The position numbers were made by a program, and so were the translations under genes. The notes under the pieces are model-generated. The model worked only from the letters and a program-made list of their open reading frames with translations. It was not told the DNA's origin and searched no databases. From Actinomyces respiraculi (lineage in GTDB: Bacteria > Actinomycetota > Actinomycetes > Actinomycetales > Actinomycetaceae): a stretch of 64,000 bases of DNA. Shown here piece after piece: positions 25,278 through 34,584 of the stretch; position 1 is the stretch's first letter, and every line of letters starts with the position of its first letter. Location: assembly GCF_014595995.2 (NCBI RefSeq), contig NZ_CP063989.1:372001-436000 (forward strand), given 5' to 3'.

Positions 25278-26564
25278 TCAGGACCGGGCCGTCACCGGCA
25301 CCGGCGTCGGGTCCGCGAGCCTGAGGGCGTCACGCGGAGCCGTGTACTCCACTCCGGGGTAGCGGCCGAACTGCTCCTCGTCCGTGCGCGGCCCGAAGGC
25401 GTCCAGCGTCGCCAGGGCCTGGCCCGGCGTCGGCCAGCCGGTGGAGGCGGTCGACCCCGTGGGCGTGGACGGCGCGAACCACGCCGTCGACTCCTTGGGC
25501 CGCAGCATGATCCGGCCGGGGGCGCGACGATCCCGCAGGGCGTGCGCGCGCCACGTGTTGACCGGGTGCGTGGCGGCCCACACCGCCAGGTGCAGCCACA
25601 GGCCCTTCTCACGTGTGGCCCGGTCCGCCATCGCGTGCAGGTTCACCTGCGCGCCCAGGTACTTGCCGCCGGAGAGCAGGCCGATCATGCCGGCCACGCC
25701 CTGCGGCGCCACCGAGTAGCCGTGGTTGTCGGCCGTGTACTCCTGGGCGCGCGACAGGGCCTGGCTGAGCAGGGGGATGTTGGAGGCGAGCGCTGTCGCG
25801 ACGAGGCGGAACCAGGAGACGTGCCCGGCCGCGAGGTGACCGACCTCGTGACCGATGACGAAGCGGAGCGCCTCAGGGTCACGGGCCCGGCCGCCCACCT
25901 CGAACAGGTCGGAGTGGACGGCGACGAAGCGCCTGAACCCGTGACCCGACGCGAAGGCGTTGACCACCCCGTTGCCCAGGACGACGTAGGCGTCGGGCAC
26001 CCGGCGCAGGCCGAACTGCTGGGCGGCCTCAACCACCATGCGGTAGCCCTCGGGGAACTGGGCGGGACTCATCTGGACGGCCTGGGAGCGCAGCTGGGCG
26101 TAGAGGATGGCGCGTACCACCCACACGACGACGGGGATGATGGGCACGACGAGGAGGAACTGAGCGCCGTAGGAGGTGGCGTCCCCGACGAAGAACTCAC
26201 GGAGGTCGGCGAGCTCGCCGGTTGGGTTGGGATCCGTCATGAGCCACACGCACAGCGTGATCCACAGGATGAGGCCCAGAGCGCTGAAGACGACGCTCGT
26301 CCACATCAGGGCCAGCTCGGCGGGGTGACGCAGCGGCTTGATGCCCCACAACCCGTGCACGGTGGCGCCGTTGGTGAGGGTCGGCGGCCCGACCTCGGGG
26401 GCCGGTACGGCCGCAGGTGCTGGTGGGACGGTGGGTGGCAACGGAGCCGTCCCGGGGGCGGGGGAAGTACCGGCGTTGGGGCCCGCGTTGAAGCCGGCGT
26501 AGGGGTCGGCGGGGGCGGGCCCGGACTCGGGTCCAGGGGTCTGGTAGGGGTCGTGATCGGTCAT
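25278..26564 (-). CDS. M48 family zinc metallopeptidase
   Basis: The 428-residue protein has a Pro/Ala-rich cytosolic N terminus (about 1-75), two membrane segments (about 85-107 and 135-155), and then the peptidase domain. HEVGH at 239-243 supplies two zinc ligands and the catalytic Glu; Glu275 in RAQEYTADN is the third ligand. M48 enzymes of the HtpX/Ste24 type cleave membrane or misfolded proteins. The C-terminal 120 residues hold a His/Arg-rich region (ATHPVNTWRAHALRDRRA) typical of the actinobacterial subgroup. It converges on the acetyltransferase gene. Confidence 0.88.
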   Translation of the reverse strand: MTDHDPYQTPGPESGPAPADPYAGFNAGPNAGTSPAPGTAPLPPTVPPAPAAVPAPEVGPPTLTNGATVHGLWGIKPLRHPAELALMWTSVVFSALGLILWITLCVWLMTDPNPTGELADLREFFVGDATSYGAQFLLVVPIIPVVVWVVRAILYAQLRSQAVQMSPAQFPEGYRMVVEAAQQFGLRRVPDAYVVLGNGVVNAFASGHGFRRFVAVHSDLFEVGGRARDPEALRFVIGHEVGHLAAGHVSWFRLVATALASNIPLLSQALSRAQEYTADNHGYSVAPQGVAGMIGLLSGGKYLGAQVNLHAMADRATREKGLWLHLAVWAATHPVNTWRAHALRDRRAPGRIMLRPKESTAWFAPSTPTGSTASTGWPTPGQALATLDAFGPRTDEEQFGRYPGVEYTAPRDALRLADPTPVPVTARS

Positions 26565-26756
26565 GCGTCCACGCTAAGGGCCCGCACCCGTCCACCGGTT
26601 GGGCCGCGGGGATGATCTGCGTCCGTCGCCGTCGTCCTCCTCCAGAAGGATGACGACGGCGACTGCGTGTGAGCATCGCTGCCCGTCCGCCGCCTGTCCT
26701 CGCGAGTCAAGGCAGGGGTGAGAGGGCCCGCAGGGGCAGGGGCTAGGGTCGGGTGC

Positions 26757-27581
26757 GTGACTCAGACGCAACCAGGACCCGCCGTGCCATCGGCCCCCGT
26801 CCCACCGGTCTCCCCGCTGAACCCCGGTGCCGAGGTCGTCCCCGGCACCGAGTGGGGCATGCAGATCACCCTGCGCTACGACAAGGTCCACCCCTCGCGC
26901 CGCCTCGACGTCGCCGAGGCCACCGCGCGCGCCGTCGTCGCCCTCCTCGCCTCACCCGAGGCGGCCCCCGGCGGGCCCTGGCACGAGGCCGTGCGCTACT
27001 GGCGTGACGGGCGCATCCGCAAGCTCGTGCGTCGCGCTCGCGGCCGACGCTGGGACGAGGTCCAGGCGCTGCCGGGCGTCACCGTCACCCAGGACGGGCC
27101 CCTGGGCTGGGCGCCCGCCGAAGCCCGCGCCCTCGTCCCGGGACCCGTGCGCCCTCTGCCCACGGCCCTGGCCAAGACGCAGGTCGAGGGCACGCACTTT
27201 CCCGACGGCGACGAGCTCCCGCCGGCGCCCGCCGCGGTGACCGCCGCCGTCGACCGGGCCGCGGGACGCACCGCCGACCTGCTCGCCCTGGGCAGCGCCT
27301 CAACGTCTCAGGGTGCCCTCGTCACCGTCGAGGTGACTCCGCTGCACGAGATGACCTCCGGCAAGCTCTGCGCCCAGGTCGCCCACGCCGCCCAGCTGGC
27401 CTGGCAGAGCCCGGACATGCCCCCTGCCTTGCGCGACGCCTGGGCCGAGGACGGCTACCGGGTGCGCGTCGTCCTGCCCGGTGCCGACTCGTGGCGCTCG
27501 ACGCCCCGGCCCGTCTCGGTGGTGGACGCGGGCTTCACCGAGCTCGACGGGCCGACGGAGACGACCCGCGCCTTCTGGTGA
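26757..27581 (+). CDS. Peptidyl-tRNA hydrolase 2 family protein
   Basis: The 274-residue protein is taken from the GTG at 26757. The PTH2 catalytic core is in the last 80 residues: MTSGKLCAQVAHAAQLAW (Lys, Gln and His of the active site) and SVVDAGFTELDGPTETTRAF at the very end. The first 190 residues are an extra domain (WGMQITLRYDKVHPSRR...) in place of the usual short Pth2 N terminus, a layout seen in actinobacterial homologues. It would release tRNA from stalled peptidyl-tRNA. Its last 127 bases overlap the 3' end of the convergent GtrA gene. Confidence 0.8.
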   Translation: MTQTQPGPAVPSAPVPPVSPLNPGAEVVPGTEWGMQITLRYDKVHPSRRLDVAEATARAVVALLASPEAAPGGPWHEAVRYWRDGRIRKLVRRARGRRWDEVQALPGVTVTQDGPLGWAPAEARALVPGPVRPLPTALAKTQVEGTHFPDGDELPPAPAAVTAAVDRAAGRTADLLALGSASTSQGALVTVEVTPLHEMTSGKLCAQVAHAAQLAWQSPDMPPALRDAWAEDGYRVRVVLPGADSWRSTPRPVSVVDAGFTELDGPTETTRAFW

Positions 27582-28168
27582 CGGCGGACATCACCCTCCG
27601 TCCGCTCGATGAGCTCCTCCTCGTCCTCCACAGGCTCGGGCGTGCCCCGGAACACCCACAGGCGCATGAGCGCGTAGAGGTACAGGCCCTCGCAGCAGGC
27701 TGAGATGACGCGCGCGAGCTCGGCGTTGACACCGGCCAGGTGCAGGAGGCTCGACAGCCCCAGGATGAAGATGACGTACTGGCTCACGAGCCCGATGACG
27801 TAGCGGCCGCCCTGCGAGGACAGCGATCCGTGCGACTGGAAGTTGAGCCACCGGTTGAGCACCAGCGAATAGGCGCCGGCCACGAGGTAACCCAGGGTCA
27901 CGGCCAGCGGGTAGAACCAGTGCAGCCGCTCGTACATCACCCACAGCAGACTGATGTCGATGACGAAGGCGGAGCCGTTGATGAGGGCGTAGCCGATGAA
28001 GGTCACGGGCACGAGTGCGCGCAGACGCTTGGGCAGGAACCGGTGGATGCGGGAGATGACCTTGAGGAAGGCGCGCGGGGCACGGCGCGAGGGGTCGTTG
28101 AGGACGTCGAGACGGTCCTGGACCCGGTCGCGCACCGTGCCGGTCGCCGTCCGCGCTGCTACCGACAT
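27455..28168 (-). CDS. GtrA family membrane protein
   Basis: The ATG at 28168 follows GGAGGAGG with ideal spacing and gives 237 residues. Four membrane segments run from about residue 55 to 175, with GYALINGSAFVIDISLLWVM, LVLNRWLNFQS and LMRLWVFRGT matching the GtrA family. Such proteins are thought to help move polyprenyl-linked sugars for cell-envelope glycosylation. The last 43 residues, after the conserved end, are encoded by DNA that also codes for the Pth2 C terminus on the other strand, so the tail is probably not conserved. Confidence 0.82.
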   Translation of the reverse strand: MSVAARTATGTVRDRVQDRLDVLNDPSRRAPRAFLKVISRIHRFLPKRLRALVPVTFIGYALINGSAFVIDISLLWVMYERLHWFYPLAVTLGYLVAGAYSLVLNRWLNFQSHGSLSSQGGRYVIGLVSQYVIFILGLSSLLHLAGVNAELARVISACCEGLYLYALMRLWVFRGTPEPVEDEEELIERTEGDVRRHQKARVVSVGPSSSVKPASTTETGRGVERHESAPGRTTRTR

Positions 28169-28349
28169 CGCGTCCTCCTCCTGCGGCACTCACCTGTTGA
28201 GCGTCGCTCGACGCCGAGTCTTCCCTGCCCCGGCCGGTTGGGCAAGCCCGCCAGGATGAGATCAGGGAGGTCCCGGGGTCCTCCCTGAGGAGGACATGGC
28301 CCGTCCGCCCGACGGCGACCGCCCCGTCCGCCCGACGGCGACCCGCCCG

Positions 28350-29000
28350 TCAGAGCGTCCGCGTCAGCGCCTCGACGACGCCCTGGCGCAGCACCTGGCC
28401 GCCGGCATCCGCCGGGTGGTGCAGGACCCTGAGTCCCACGCCTTGGGCCGAGGCGACGTTCGCGGCGCTGTCGTCCACGAACAGGGCCTCATGGGCGCTC
28501 ACCCCGGCCAGGCGCAGGACGTCCTCGAAGTAGCGCGGGTCGGGCTTGGCGACTCCGAGCACGCAGGAGTAGGCGTCGAGGTCGCACAGCCCGTCGTAGC
28601 GCAGTTGCGAGCGCATCCACTGCCGGCGCTCCCACTGCTGGTTCGTCGCCAGGACCGTGAGGTAGCCGGTGGCCCTGAGGTCGGCCACCAGCTGCCGGGC
28701 GGTGGGGTCGGGGGTCGCGCGCCGCCACAGCCGCAGCAGTTCGGCGGTGGTCGTCCTCAGATCCAGGCTCCGCACCAGCCGGTCCAACAGGTCAGTCAGG
28801 CTCTCGCGCCCCTCGAGGGCCGGGCGCTCCTCGGCGAGCAGCCGCTCGGCGAACGCCGGTCCTCCGGCCTCGGCCAGGGCCTGGCGCCAGGGGGTGCCGA
28901 TGAGTTGCAGCACGCCGTCGGCGTCGAGCAGGACGGCGCGCACCGGGCCGGTGCCAACGGGCGGGATCGCGGGCGGTGCTGCGGGCTGGGCTTTGCTCAT
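28350..29000 (-). CDS. HAD superfamily hydrolase
   Basis: The 216-residue protein from the ATG at 29000 has all four HAD motifs: DADGVL with the nucleophile Asp (residues 26-31), LATNQQ for motif II, the Lys in GVAKPDP for motif III, and FVDDSAANV for motif IV. The small helical cap between motifs I and II puts it with phosphoglycolate phosphatase/epoxide-hydrolase-like enzymes. It likely dephosphorylates a small metabolite. It is divergent from the M18 peptidase gene, 92 bases apart. Confidence 0.85.
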   Translation of the reverse strand: MSKAQPAAPPAIPPVGTGPVRAVLLDADGVLQLIGTPWRQALAEAGGPAFAERLLAEERPALEGRESLTDLLDRLVRSLDLRTTTAELLRLWRRATPDPTARQLVADLRATGYLTVLATNQQWERRQWMRSQLRYDGLCDLDAYSCVLGVAKPDPRYFEDVLRLAGVSAHEALFVDDSAANVASAQGVGLRVLHHPADAGGQVLRQGVVEALTRTL

Positions 29001-29092
29001 ACCCCTGATCCTGCCCCGGTGTGAGCTGCGGTCCCAGCCCCGCCACGGCACCGTGTCGGCCGGTGCCACCCCGACGGTGGGAGACTGGCGCC

Positions 29093-30505
29093 ATGCCCGA
29101 CCACATCAGCGACACCCCCGTGCCCGCCGCCGCACAGCGCGCGGCCACGGTCCTCACCGACGCCGACGCCTACACCGCCTCACTCATCGACCTCGTCACC
29201 GCCTCCCCCTCGAGCTACCACGCGGCCGCCACCCTCACCGCCCGGCTCGAGGCCGTCGGCTTCACCGAGGTCAGCGAGACGGTCCCCTGGGGCCAGGACC
29301 TGCCCCGGCGCGGCTACGTGCTGCGCGACGGCGCCGTCGCCGCCTGGATGCTGCCGGACGCACCCAGCCCCACCACCGCCTTCCGCGTCGTCGGATCCCA
29401 CACGGACTCGCCCGCCCTCAAGCTCAAGCCCAGCGCCGCCCTCACCCGCGAGGGCTACCAGCTCATCAACGCCGAGGTCTACGGCGGCCCACTGCTCAAC
29501 TCCTTCCTCGACCGCGACCTGGGCCTGGCCGGACGGCTCGTCACCCGCGACGGCGCCGTCCACCTCGTGCGCACCGGCCCGGTTGCGCGCGTCGCCCAGC
29601 TGGCCCCCCACCTGGACCGCAGCGTCAACGAGAACCTGCATCTGGACCGCCAGGCACACCTGACGCCCCTGTGGTCCCTCTCCGCCCGGGCGACCGGGGC
29701 CGACGACGCCGCCACGCGCGGACAGGCCGACGCCGTCGAGCAGTACCTGTGCGAGATCGCCGGGATCGAGCGGGCCGAGCTCGCCTCCCACGACGTTGTC
29801 ACCTACCCCACGGAGGCCCCGGGGCGCATCGGCCGCCACGGCGAGATGCTCGCCTCCTCGCGCCTGGACAACCTCAGCTCCGTGCAGGCCAGCATCGTCG
29901 CCCTCGAGGCCCTGGCGGCCGACGTCGGCCTCGGTGAGGGCGGGGCGGGCCGGTGGGAGGCCGCCACGGCGCGCGACGCCGTCGTCCTCATCGCCAACGA
30001 CCACGAGGAGGTCGGATCCGCGACCCGCTCGGGTGCCGCCGGCCCCTTCCTTGAGACGGTGCTGCGCCGCCTCGCGCGCCGCATGGGCCTGGAGGACGAT
30101 GCCTTCGAGGCGGCGATGGCGCGCTCGGTGTGCGTGTCCGCCGATGCCGGCCATGGCGTGCACCCCTGCTACCCGGACAGGCACGACCCGGCCGTGCGCC
30201 CGGTGCTCGGCGGCGGCCCCGTGCTCAAGATCAACGCGAACCAGCGCTACGCCTCCGACGCCGTGGGCGCGGCCCTGTGGGCCAGGGCCTGCCGTGCCGC
30301 GGGCGTCCCGCACCAGGACTTCGTGTCCTCCAACGCGGTGCCCTGCGGCTCGACCATCGGCCCGATCACGGCGACCCGCCTGGGGATGACGACGGTGGAC
30401 GTCGGCCAGCCGCTGCTGTCGATGCACTCCCAGCGCGAGTTGTGCGCCATCGCGGACGGCCCCTGGCTCGCCCAGGCGCTGGCCGCCTTCTGGGCGGGGC
30501 TGTGA
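29093..30505 (+). CDS. M18 family aminopeptidase
   Basis: The 470-residue protein begins at the ATG at 29093. M18 landmarks are FRVVGSHTDSPALKLKP (first zinc His), ASSRLDNLSS, NDHEEVGSATRSGA (the catalytic Glu pair), VSADAGHGVHPCYPD, and the C-terminal QPLLSMHSQRE with the last zinc His. M18 enzymes are tetrahedral cytosolic aminopeptidases that remove N-terminal acidic or aliphatic residues from peptides, consistent with a cell that imports peptides. Its stop overlaps the GTG of the next gene (GTGA). Confidence 0.93.
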   Translation: MPDHISDTPVPAAAQRAATVLTDADAYTASLIDLVTASPSSYHAAATLTARLEAVGFTEVSETVPWGQDLPRRGYVLRDGAVAAWMLPDAPSPTTAFRVVGSHTDSPALKLKPSAALTREGYQLINAEVYGGPLLNSFLDRDLGLAGRLVTRDGAVHLVRTGPVARVAQLAPHLDRSVNENLHLDRQAHLTPLWSLSARATGADDAATRGQADAVEQYLCEIAGIERAELASHDVVTYPTEAPGRIGRHGEMLASSRLDNLSSVQASIVALEALAADVGLGEGGAGRWEAATARDAVVLIANDHEEVGSATRSGAAGPFLETVLRRLARRMGLEDDAFEAAMARSVCVSADAGHGVHPCYPDRHDPAVRPVLGGGPVLKINANQRYASDAVGAALWARACRAAGVPHQDFVSSNAVPCGSTIGPITATRLGMTTVDVGQPLLSMHSQRELCAIADGPWLAQALAAFWAGL

Positions 30506-30999
30506 GCGGGAGTCGAGCCCGGGGGAGGGCCCGGAGCCGGGCCCGCCAGTCAGGCGGCTCGTCCGGCGCCTCGCCCGTGCGCAGTGCCGGGGCCCGGCCC
30601 GCCGACCCCTGCCCCTGCGGCAGCGGCCGCACCTTCGCCGACTGCTGCGAGAGCGTGCTCGACGGCGAAGCCGCCCCCACGGCCGAGGCGCTCATGCGCT
30701 CGCGCTACACGGCCTTCGCCGTCGGCGACGAGGACCACATCTTCCGCACCTGGCACCCGCGCACCCGCCCGGAGGGCCCCTACTGCCACCCCGGCACGCG
30801 CTGGCTGGGGCTCACCGTCCACGAGTGCGTCGGGGGAAGCCCATTGGCCGCCGACGGCGAGGAGGCGGTCGTGGAGTTCACGGCCCGTTTCGAGGCGGTG
30901 GACGGGCGCGGCGGCACGGCGTTCGACGCACTGAGGGAGCGCAGCACCTTTGTCAAACGGGCCGGCCGCTGGCTCTACGTCGACGGCGAGCAGCTGTAG
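30502..30999 (+). CDS. YchJ family protein (UPF0225) with SEC-C zinc motif
   Basis: The GTG at 30502 overlaps the peptidase stop, giving 165 residues. After a Ser/Arg-rich leader, DPCPCGSGRTFADCC forms the SEC-C-type zinc motif. ALMRSRYTAFAVGDEDHIFRTWHP and the C-terminal ERSTFVKRAGRWLYVDG are the conserved YchJ domain. The role of YchJ is not known; a nucleic-acid or zinc-dependent function is only guessed. The arrangement with the peptidase suggests translational coupling. It converges on the flavin oxidoreductase, with stops 3 bases apart. Confidence 0.85.
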   Translation: MSGSRARGRARSRARQSGGSSGASPVRSAGARPADPCPCGSGRTFADCCESVLDGEAAPTAEALMRSRYTAFAVGDEDHIFRTWHPRTRPEGPYCHPGTRWLGLTVHECVGGSPLAADGEEAVVEFTARFEAVDGRGGTAFDALRERSTFVKRAGRWLYVDGEQL

Positions 31000-31001
31000 G
31001 C

Positions 31002-32132
31002 TCAGGCCCAGACGCCGCGCCAGTACTGGGCGGGGAAGCCCGCTTGCTGCCAGTCGTTCACCCCCAGCTCGTGCGCCCACCGCAGCGGCGCGTACGGGTC
31101 GCGCAGCGCGTAACGGCCCACCGCCACGGCGTCCGCCTGGCCGGTCACCAGGACCTGCTCCGCCTGCGCCCCGCTCTCCAGGCGTCCGACGGCGACCACC
31201 ACCGGGCTGCCCCCGCCCGTCGTCGTCATCCCCGCCACCGCCTGGCGCACCTGGGCGGCGAAACGCACCTGGTAGCCCGGGCCCGTGGGCAAGCTCGCCG
31301 GGACGTTGCCTCCCGTCGAGATGTGCAGGACGTCCACACCCTCCTCGACCAGCTCGCGCGCGAGCACCGCCGTGTCCTCAGCCGTCAGACCGCCCTCGAC
31401 CCAGTCGGTCGCGGACAGGCGGATGCCCAGCACCCGCCCCTCGGGCCCCTCGCCGAGCACCCTGCGCACCGCACGCACCGTCTCCAGCGCGAAGCGGCGT
31501 CGCCCCTGCGGTGAGCCTCCGAGCGTGTCCTCGCGCTCGTTGGACAGTGGGGAGAGGAACTGGTGGATGAGGTAGCCGTGCGCGCCGTGCAGCTCCACGA
31601 GGTCGTATCCGGCCTGGACCGCACGCCGGGCGGCCGCCGCGAAGGCGGCCACGACGTCGTCGGCCTCCTCAAGAGTCAGGGCCCGCGGCACCGCGTGACC
31701 CGGGTAGGCCAGGGCTGACGGCGCGACCAGGTCCCAGCCCTCAAGGGTGCTCGTGCGCGCCTCGCTTCTCGGAACCGTCGGCAGCCACGGGGGCGTGCCG
31801 GCCTTGCGGCCGCCGTGACCCAGCTGGATGCCCGCCAGCGCGCCGCCCGCATGGACGGCATCCACCAGGTGCCGGTGACCCTCCACCTGGGCGTCGTCCC
31901 ACAGGCCGAGGTCGCGCGGGGACAGGCGGCCGTTGGGCGCCACCGCGGTCGCCTCGACGACGACGGTGCCGAAGCCTCCCAGCGCCCGGGTCGCGTAGTG
32001 CTGCACATGCCAGTCGGTGACCTTGCCGTCCTCGGCGTCGACGCTGTACATGCACATGGGAGGCAGCCACAGTCGGTTGCGCGCGCTCGCGGCGCGCATC
32101 GTCAGGGGCTCAAGAAGAAGGGGCATGCTCAT
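31002..32132 (-). CDS. NADH:flavin oxidoreductase of the Old Yellow Enzyme family (YqjM type)
   Basis: About 376 residues from one of three clustered Met codons (32138, 32132, 32126); none has a clear ribosome site, and 32132 is an arbitrary choice. LWLPPMCMYS, GIQLGHGGRKAGTPP, and ELHGAHGYLIHQFLSPLSNE are YqjM-type OYE motifs for FMN and substrate binding. The barrel closes with VAVGRYALRDPYAPLRWA. The enzyme reduces the C=C bond of electrophilic enones with NAD(P)H, an oxidative-stress or detoxification role. It is transcribed toward ychJ. Confidence 0.9.
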   Translation of the reverse strand: MSMPLLLEPLTMRAASARNRLWLPPMCMYSVDAEDGKVTDWHVQHYATRALGGFGTVVVEATAVAPNGRLSPRDLGLWDDAQVEGHRHLVDAVHAGGALAGIQLGHGGRKAGTPPWLPTVPRSEARTSTLEGWDLVAPSALAYPGHAVPRALTLEEADDVVAAFAAAARRAVQAGYDLVELHGAHGYLIHQFLSPLSNEREDTLGGSPQGRRRFALETVRAVRRVLGEGPEGRVLGIRLSATDWVEGGLTAEDTAVLARELVEEGVDVLHISTGGNVPASLPTGPGYQVRFAAQVRQAVAGMTTTGGGSPVVVAVGRLESGAQAEQVLVTGQADAVAVGRYALRDPYAPLRWAHELGVNDWQQAGFPAQYWRGVWA

Positions 32133-32337
32133 GACCATGACGCTATGCGTGTGGGTCTCCGGGCGGTAACGCCTCCCGGTCATGTGGGTTCTGGATCACA
32201 GCCTCGCTGTGGACTGGGGCGGCTGTGCGCGCGGGAGTCTGGGCGGTCGCGCCTGGTGGCGTGACACAGCCTTTCGGCCTTTCAGTGGTGCAAGACCACA
32301 CTGACCTTCGGGGCTCGGCGTCGATAGCCTGCGGGTG

Positions 32338-33309
32338 ATGACCACTGCCAGCCCCTCACACCAGACCCGCCCTGTCCGCCCCGTCCGCTTCGGTCGGCCC
32401 GGCCACGCCCCGGCCCCCGTCACCACCGAGATCGACGACGTCGCCCTCGTCTTCGAGGGAGGCGGCATGCGCGGTGCCTACACGGCGGCGCTGGTACAGG
32501 TGATGCTTGAGGCAGGCCTCGCCTTCCCCTGGGTCGGGGGCATCTCCGCCGGGTCCACCAACACCGTCAACATGGTCTCGCGAGACCTGTGGCGCACCCG
32601 CGAGGCCTTCGTCGGCATCCCCGCGGACCCCGAGGCCGGCGGCTGGGGCTCCTTTGTCAGGGGCCGGGGCTACTTCAACTCCGACCACATCTACCAGCAC
32701 ACGAGCCTGCCCGACGAGCGCTTCCCCTTCGACTGGCCGGCCTTCGCGGCCTCGACCTCCACGGTGCGCATCGGCGCCTTCCGCTGCGACACCGGCGAGA
32801 TGGTCTACTGGGGCGCCGAGGACATGGAGAGCCTGAAGGACCTGACGATTCGCTGCCAGGCCTCCTCCTCCATGCCGGTGCTCATGCCCACCGTCCACAT
32901 CGACGGCGTGCCCTACCTCGACGGGGCCCTGGGCCCCACCGGTGGCTTCGCGACGGACGCGGCGCTCGCGGACGGCTATACGCGCATGCTCGTGGTCTCC
33001 ACGCGTGCGGCCGGTTACCGCAAGCCCGCCGAGAAGCGGGCCGGGGCCTACCGGCGCCTGTTCCGCAAGACTCCGGCGGTGGCGCAGGGGATCATCGCGC
33101 GCCCGGACGGCTACAACCGGACGGTCGAGTGGCTGGAGGAGGAGCGGCGTGCCGGTCGCGTCTACCTGTACCAGCCCGAGCGGATGCCGATCGAGAACGG
33201 CGAGCTGCGTTATGACCGGGTCTCGAGCGCCTATGAGATGGGCCTGGTGCAGGCGCGCCGCGAGTTGCCGAGGATTCTGGAGTTTTTGGGGGTGTCGGGC
33301 TCTGACTAG
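32338..33309 (+). CDS. Patatin-like phospholipase
   Basis: The ATG at 32338 is chosen (a GTG one codon upstream is possible), giving 323 residues. The oxyanion-hole glycines are GGGMRG at 41-46, the nucleophile is Ser70 in GISAG, and the dyad Asp is D195 in YLDGALG. These match the patatin phospholipase A fold of the YjjU/RssA type. It likely hydrolyses acyl esters of membrane lipids, and no export signal is visible. Its last 4 bases overlap the convergent Nudix gene. Confidence 0.88.
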   Translation: MTTASPSHQTRPVRPVRFGRPGHAPAPVTTEIDDVALVFEGGGMRGAYTAALVQVMLEAGLAFPWVGGISAGSTNTVNMVSRDLWRTREAFVGIPADPEAGGWGSFVRGRGYFNSDHIYQHTSLPDERFPFDWPAFAASTSTVRIGAFRCDTGEMVYWGAEDMESLKDLTIRCQASSSMPVLMPTVHIDGVPYLDGALGPTGGFATDAALADGYTRMLVVSTRAAGYRKPAEKRAGAYRRLFRKTPAVAQGIIARPDGYNRTVEWLEEERRAGRVYLYQPERMPIENGELRYDRVSSAYEMGLVQARRELPRILEFLGVSGSD

Positions 33310-33830
33310 GAATGAGTGACAGGCCCCCGCCCGGCCGGGAAGCCGAAGACCGTCACCGCGGGCACGCCTGCCCCGCCACGCAGCTGCTCGGCGAGCAGGT
33401 CCATCACGTGCCGCTCGTGCGGAGGGACGAGCGGCAGGTCGTCGAGGGGGTACCAGGCGAGGTCCGCGGCCCGGGCCGCTTCCGCGATGGTCGGCTCGCC
33501 CCGCCAGCGTCTGAGGGTGAAGAACCAGTCCGCCCGCTGCTCGCGCGGGGCGCCTGCAAGGTCATTGGTGCGGTGCATGCCCGTCAGTGGCTCGAGGTCC
33601 GCCGGGTCGACGACGACACCCAGCTCCTCCTTGGCCTCACGCACGGCCGCCTCCACGACGGACTCGCCGACCTCCACGTGGCCGGCCGCGCCGCAGGCCC
33701 AGTACCCGTCCATGTAGCCCGTGTTCCGGCGCAGCTGCAGCAGCACCTGCGGCAGCCGGGCCCCGGTGGGGGCTTGGCGCAGGAACAGGACGTAAGCGGC
33801 GGGGACGAGGGCGACGTGGTGACGGGTCAC
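33306..33830 (-). CDS. Nudix hydrolase
   Basis: The 174-residue protein from a GTG at 33830 has a full Nudix box: GHVEVGESVVEAAVREAKEE followed by LGVVV, so the metal-binding Glu residues are present. N-terminal VALVPAAYVLFLRQAP and the DWFFTLRRWRGEP strand resemble nucleoside-diphosphate-X hydrolases of the NUDT type. The substrate is probably an oxidised or modified nucleotide or a dinucleotide. It is divergent from bioY. Confidence 0.88.
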   Translation of the reverse strand: MTRHHVALVPAAYVLFLRQAPTGARLPQVLLQLRRNTGYMDGYWACGAAGHVEVGESVVEAAVREAKEELGVVVDPADLEPLTGMHRTNDLAGAPREQRADWFFTLRRWRGEPTIAEAARAADLAWYPLDDLPLVPPHERHVMDLLAEQLRGGAGVPAVTVFGFPAGRGPVTHS

Positions 33831-33938
33831 ACGGACACGCTACCGGCACCCTGCTTGTGGGAAACCCACAAAGGTGCTGCGGCAGGACCGACGCCGTCGT
33901 GGGGTGAGCCAGAGCGGCCGGACGTCTACGGTTGTCAC

Positions 33939-34523
33939 ATGTCGCTGAACAAGAACCTCTCCATATCCCTCTCCCGCCTGAGCGCCGAGGGCGCCGCCGA
34001 GGCCTCCACCTCCCGTCTGGCCCTGGTCGTCCGCGAGGTCCTGCTCGTCCTGGCCGGAACCTCCGTCATCGCCCTCGTCGGCCAGCTGCGGGTGCCGCTG
34101 CCCTTCACCCCCGTCCCGGTGACGCTGGGCACGCTGGCCGTCCTCGGTGTTGGCGGCGTTCTCGGCTCGCGGCGCGGCGTGACCTCCGCCCTGCTGCTGG
34201 CCCTGGCCGCCGCCGTGGGCCTGCCGGTGCTCCAGGGCTTCACGAGCGGCATCACGCCCTCCTTCGGCTACGTCATCGGCTACGCGCTGGTGGCGGCCGT
34301 CGCCGGGCGGGCCGTGCAGGCCACCTCCTGGCCTCGCCGCCTGGGCCTCATGGTCCTGGCCTCCGCGTTCGTGTACGTGCCGGGCCTGGCGTGGCTCGCC
34401 GTCGCCACCGGCGCCCCGCTGGGCACGGTCATCGGCATGGGGCTCACGCCCTTCATCATCGGCGACCTGCTCAAGTCGCTCCTGGCCTCGGCGCTGCCCG
34501 CCCGCCCCGCTCCCACGGCCTGA
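33939..34523 (+). CDS. bioY: Biotin ECF transporter substrate-binding subunit BioY
   Basis: The 194-residue membrane protein starts at the ATG at 33939. VPLPFTPVPVTLGTLAVLGVGG is the signature BioY loop, and GITPSFGYVIGYALVAAVAG and the C-terminal FIIGDLLKSLLAS also fit. Six membrane helices are predicted. BioY binds biotin and works alone or with an EcfT/EcfA module; bioM and bioN are not adjacent. The gene is flanked by unrelated enzymes. No clear biotin-repressor palindrome is seen upstream. Confidence 0.93.
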   Translation: MSLNKNLSISLSRLSAEGAAEASTSRLALVVREVLLVLAGTSVIALVGQLRVPLPFTPVPVTLGTLAVLGVGGVLGSRRGVTSALLLALAAAVGLPVLQGFTSGITPSFGYVIGYALVAAVAGRAVQATSWPRRLGLMVLASAFVYVPGLAWLAVATGAPLGTVIGMGLTPFIIGDLLKSLLASALPARPAPTA

Positions 34524-34584
34524 CCGAGCGTGAGCCGAGACGAGCGCCCCCGTTGATGGTGCCTGGTGGCCTAGCCTGAGGCCC

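Noticed and set aside
33840..33938. Biotin-repressor (BioQ/BirA) site before bioY
   Set aside because: No convincing TGAAC-type palindrome could be found in the spacer.
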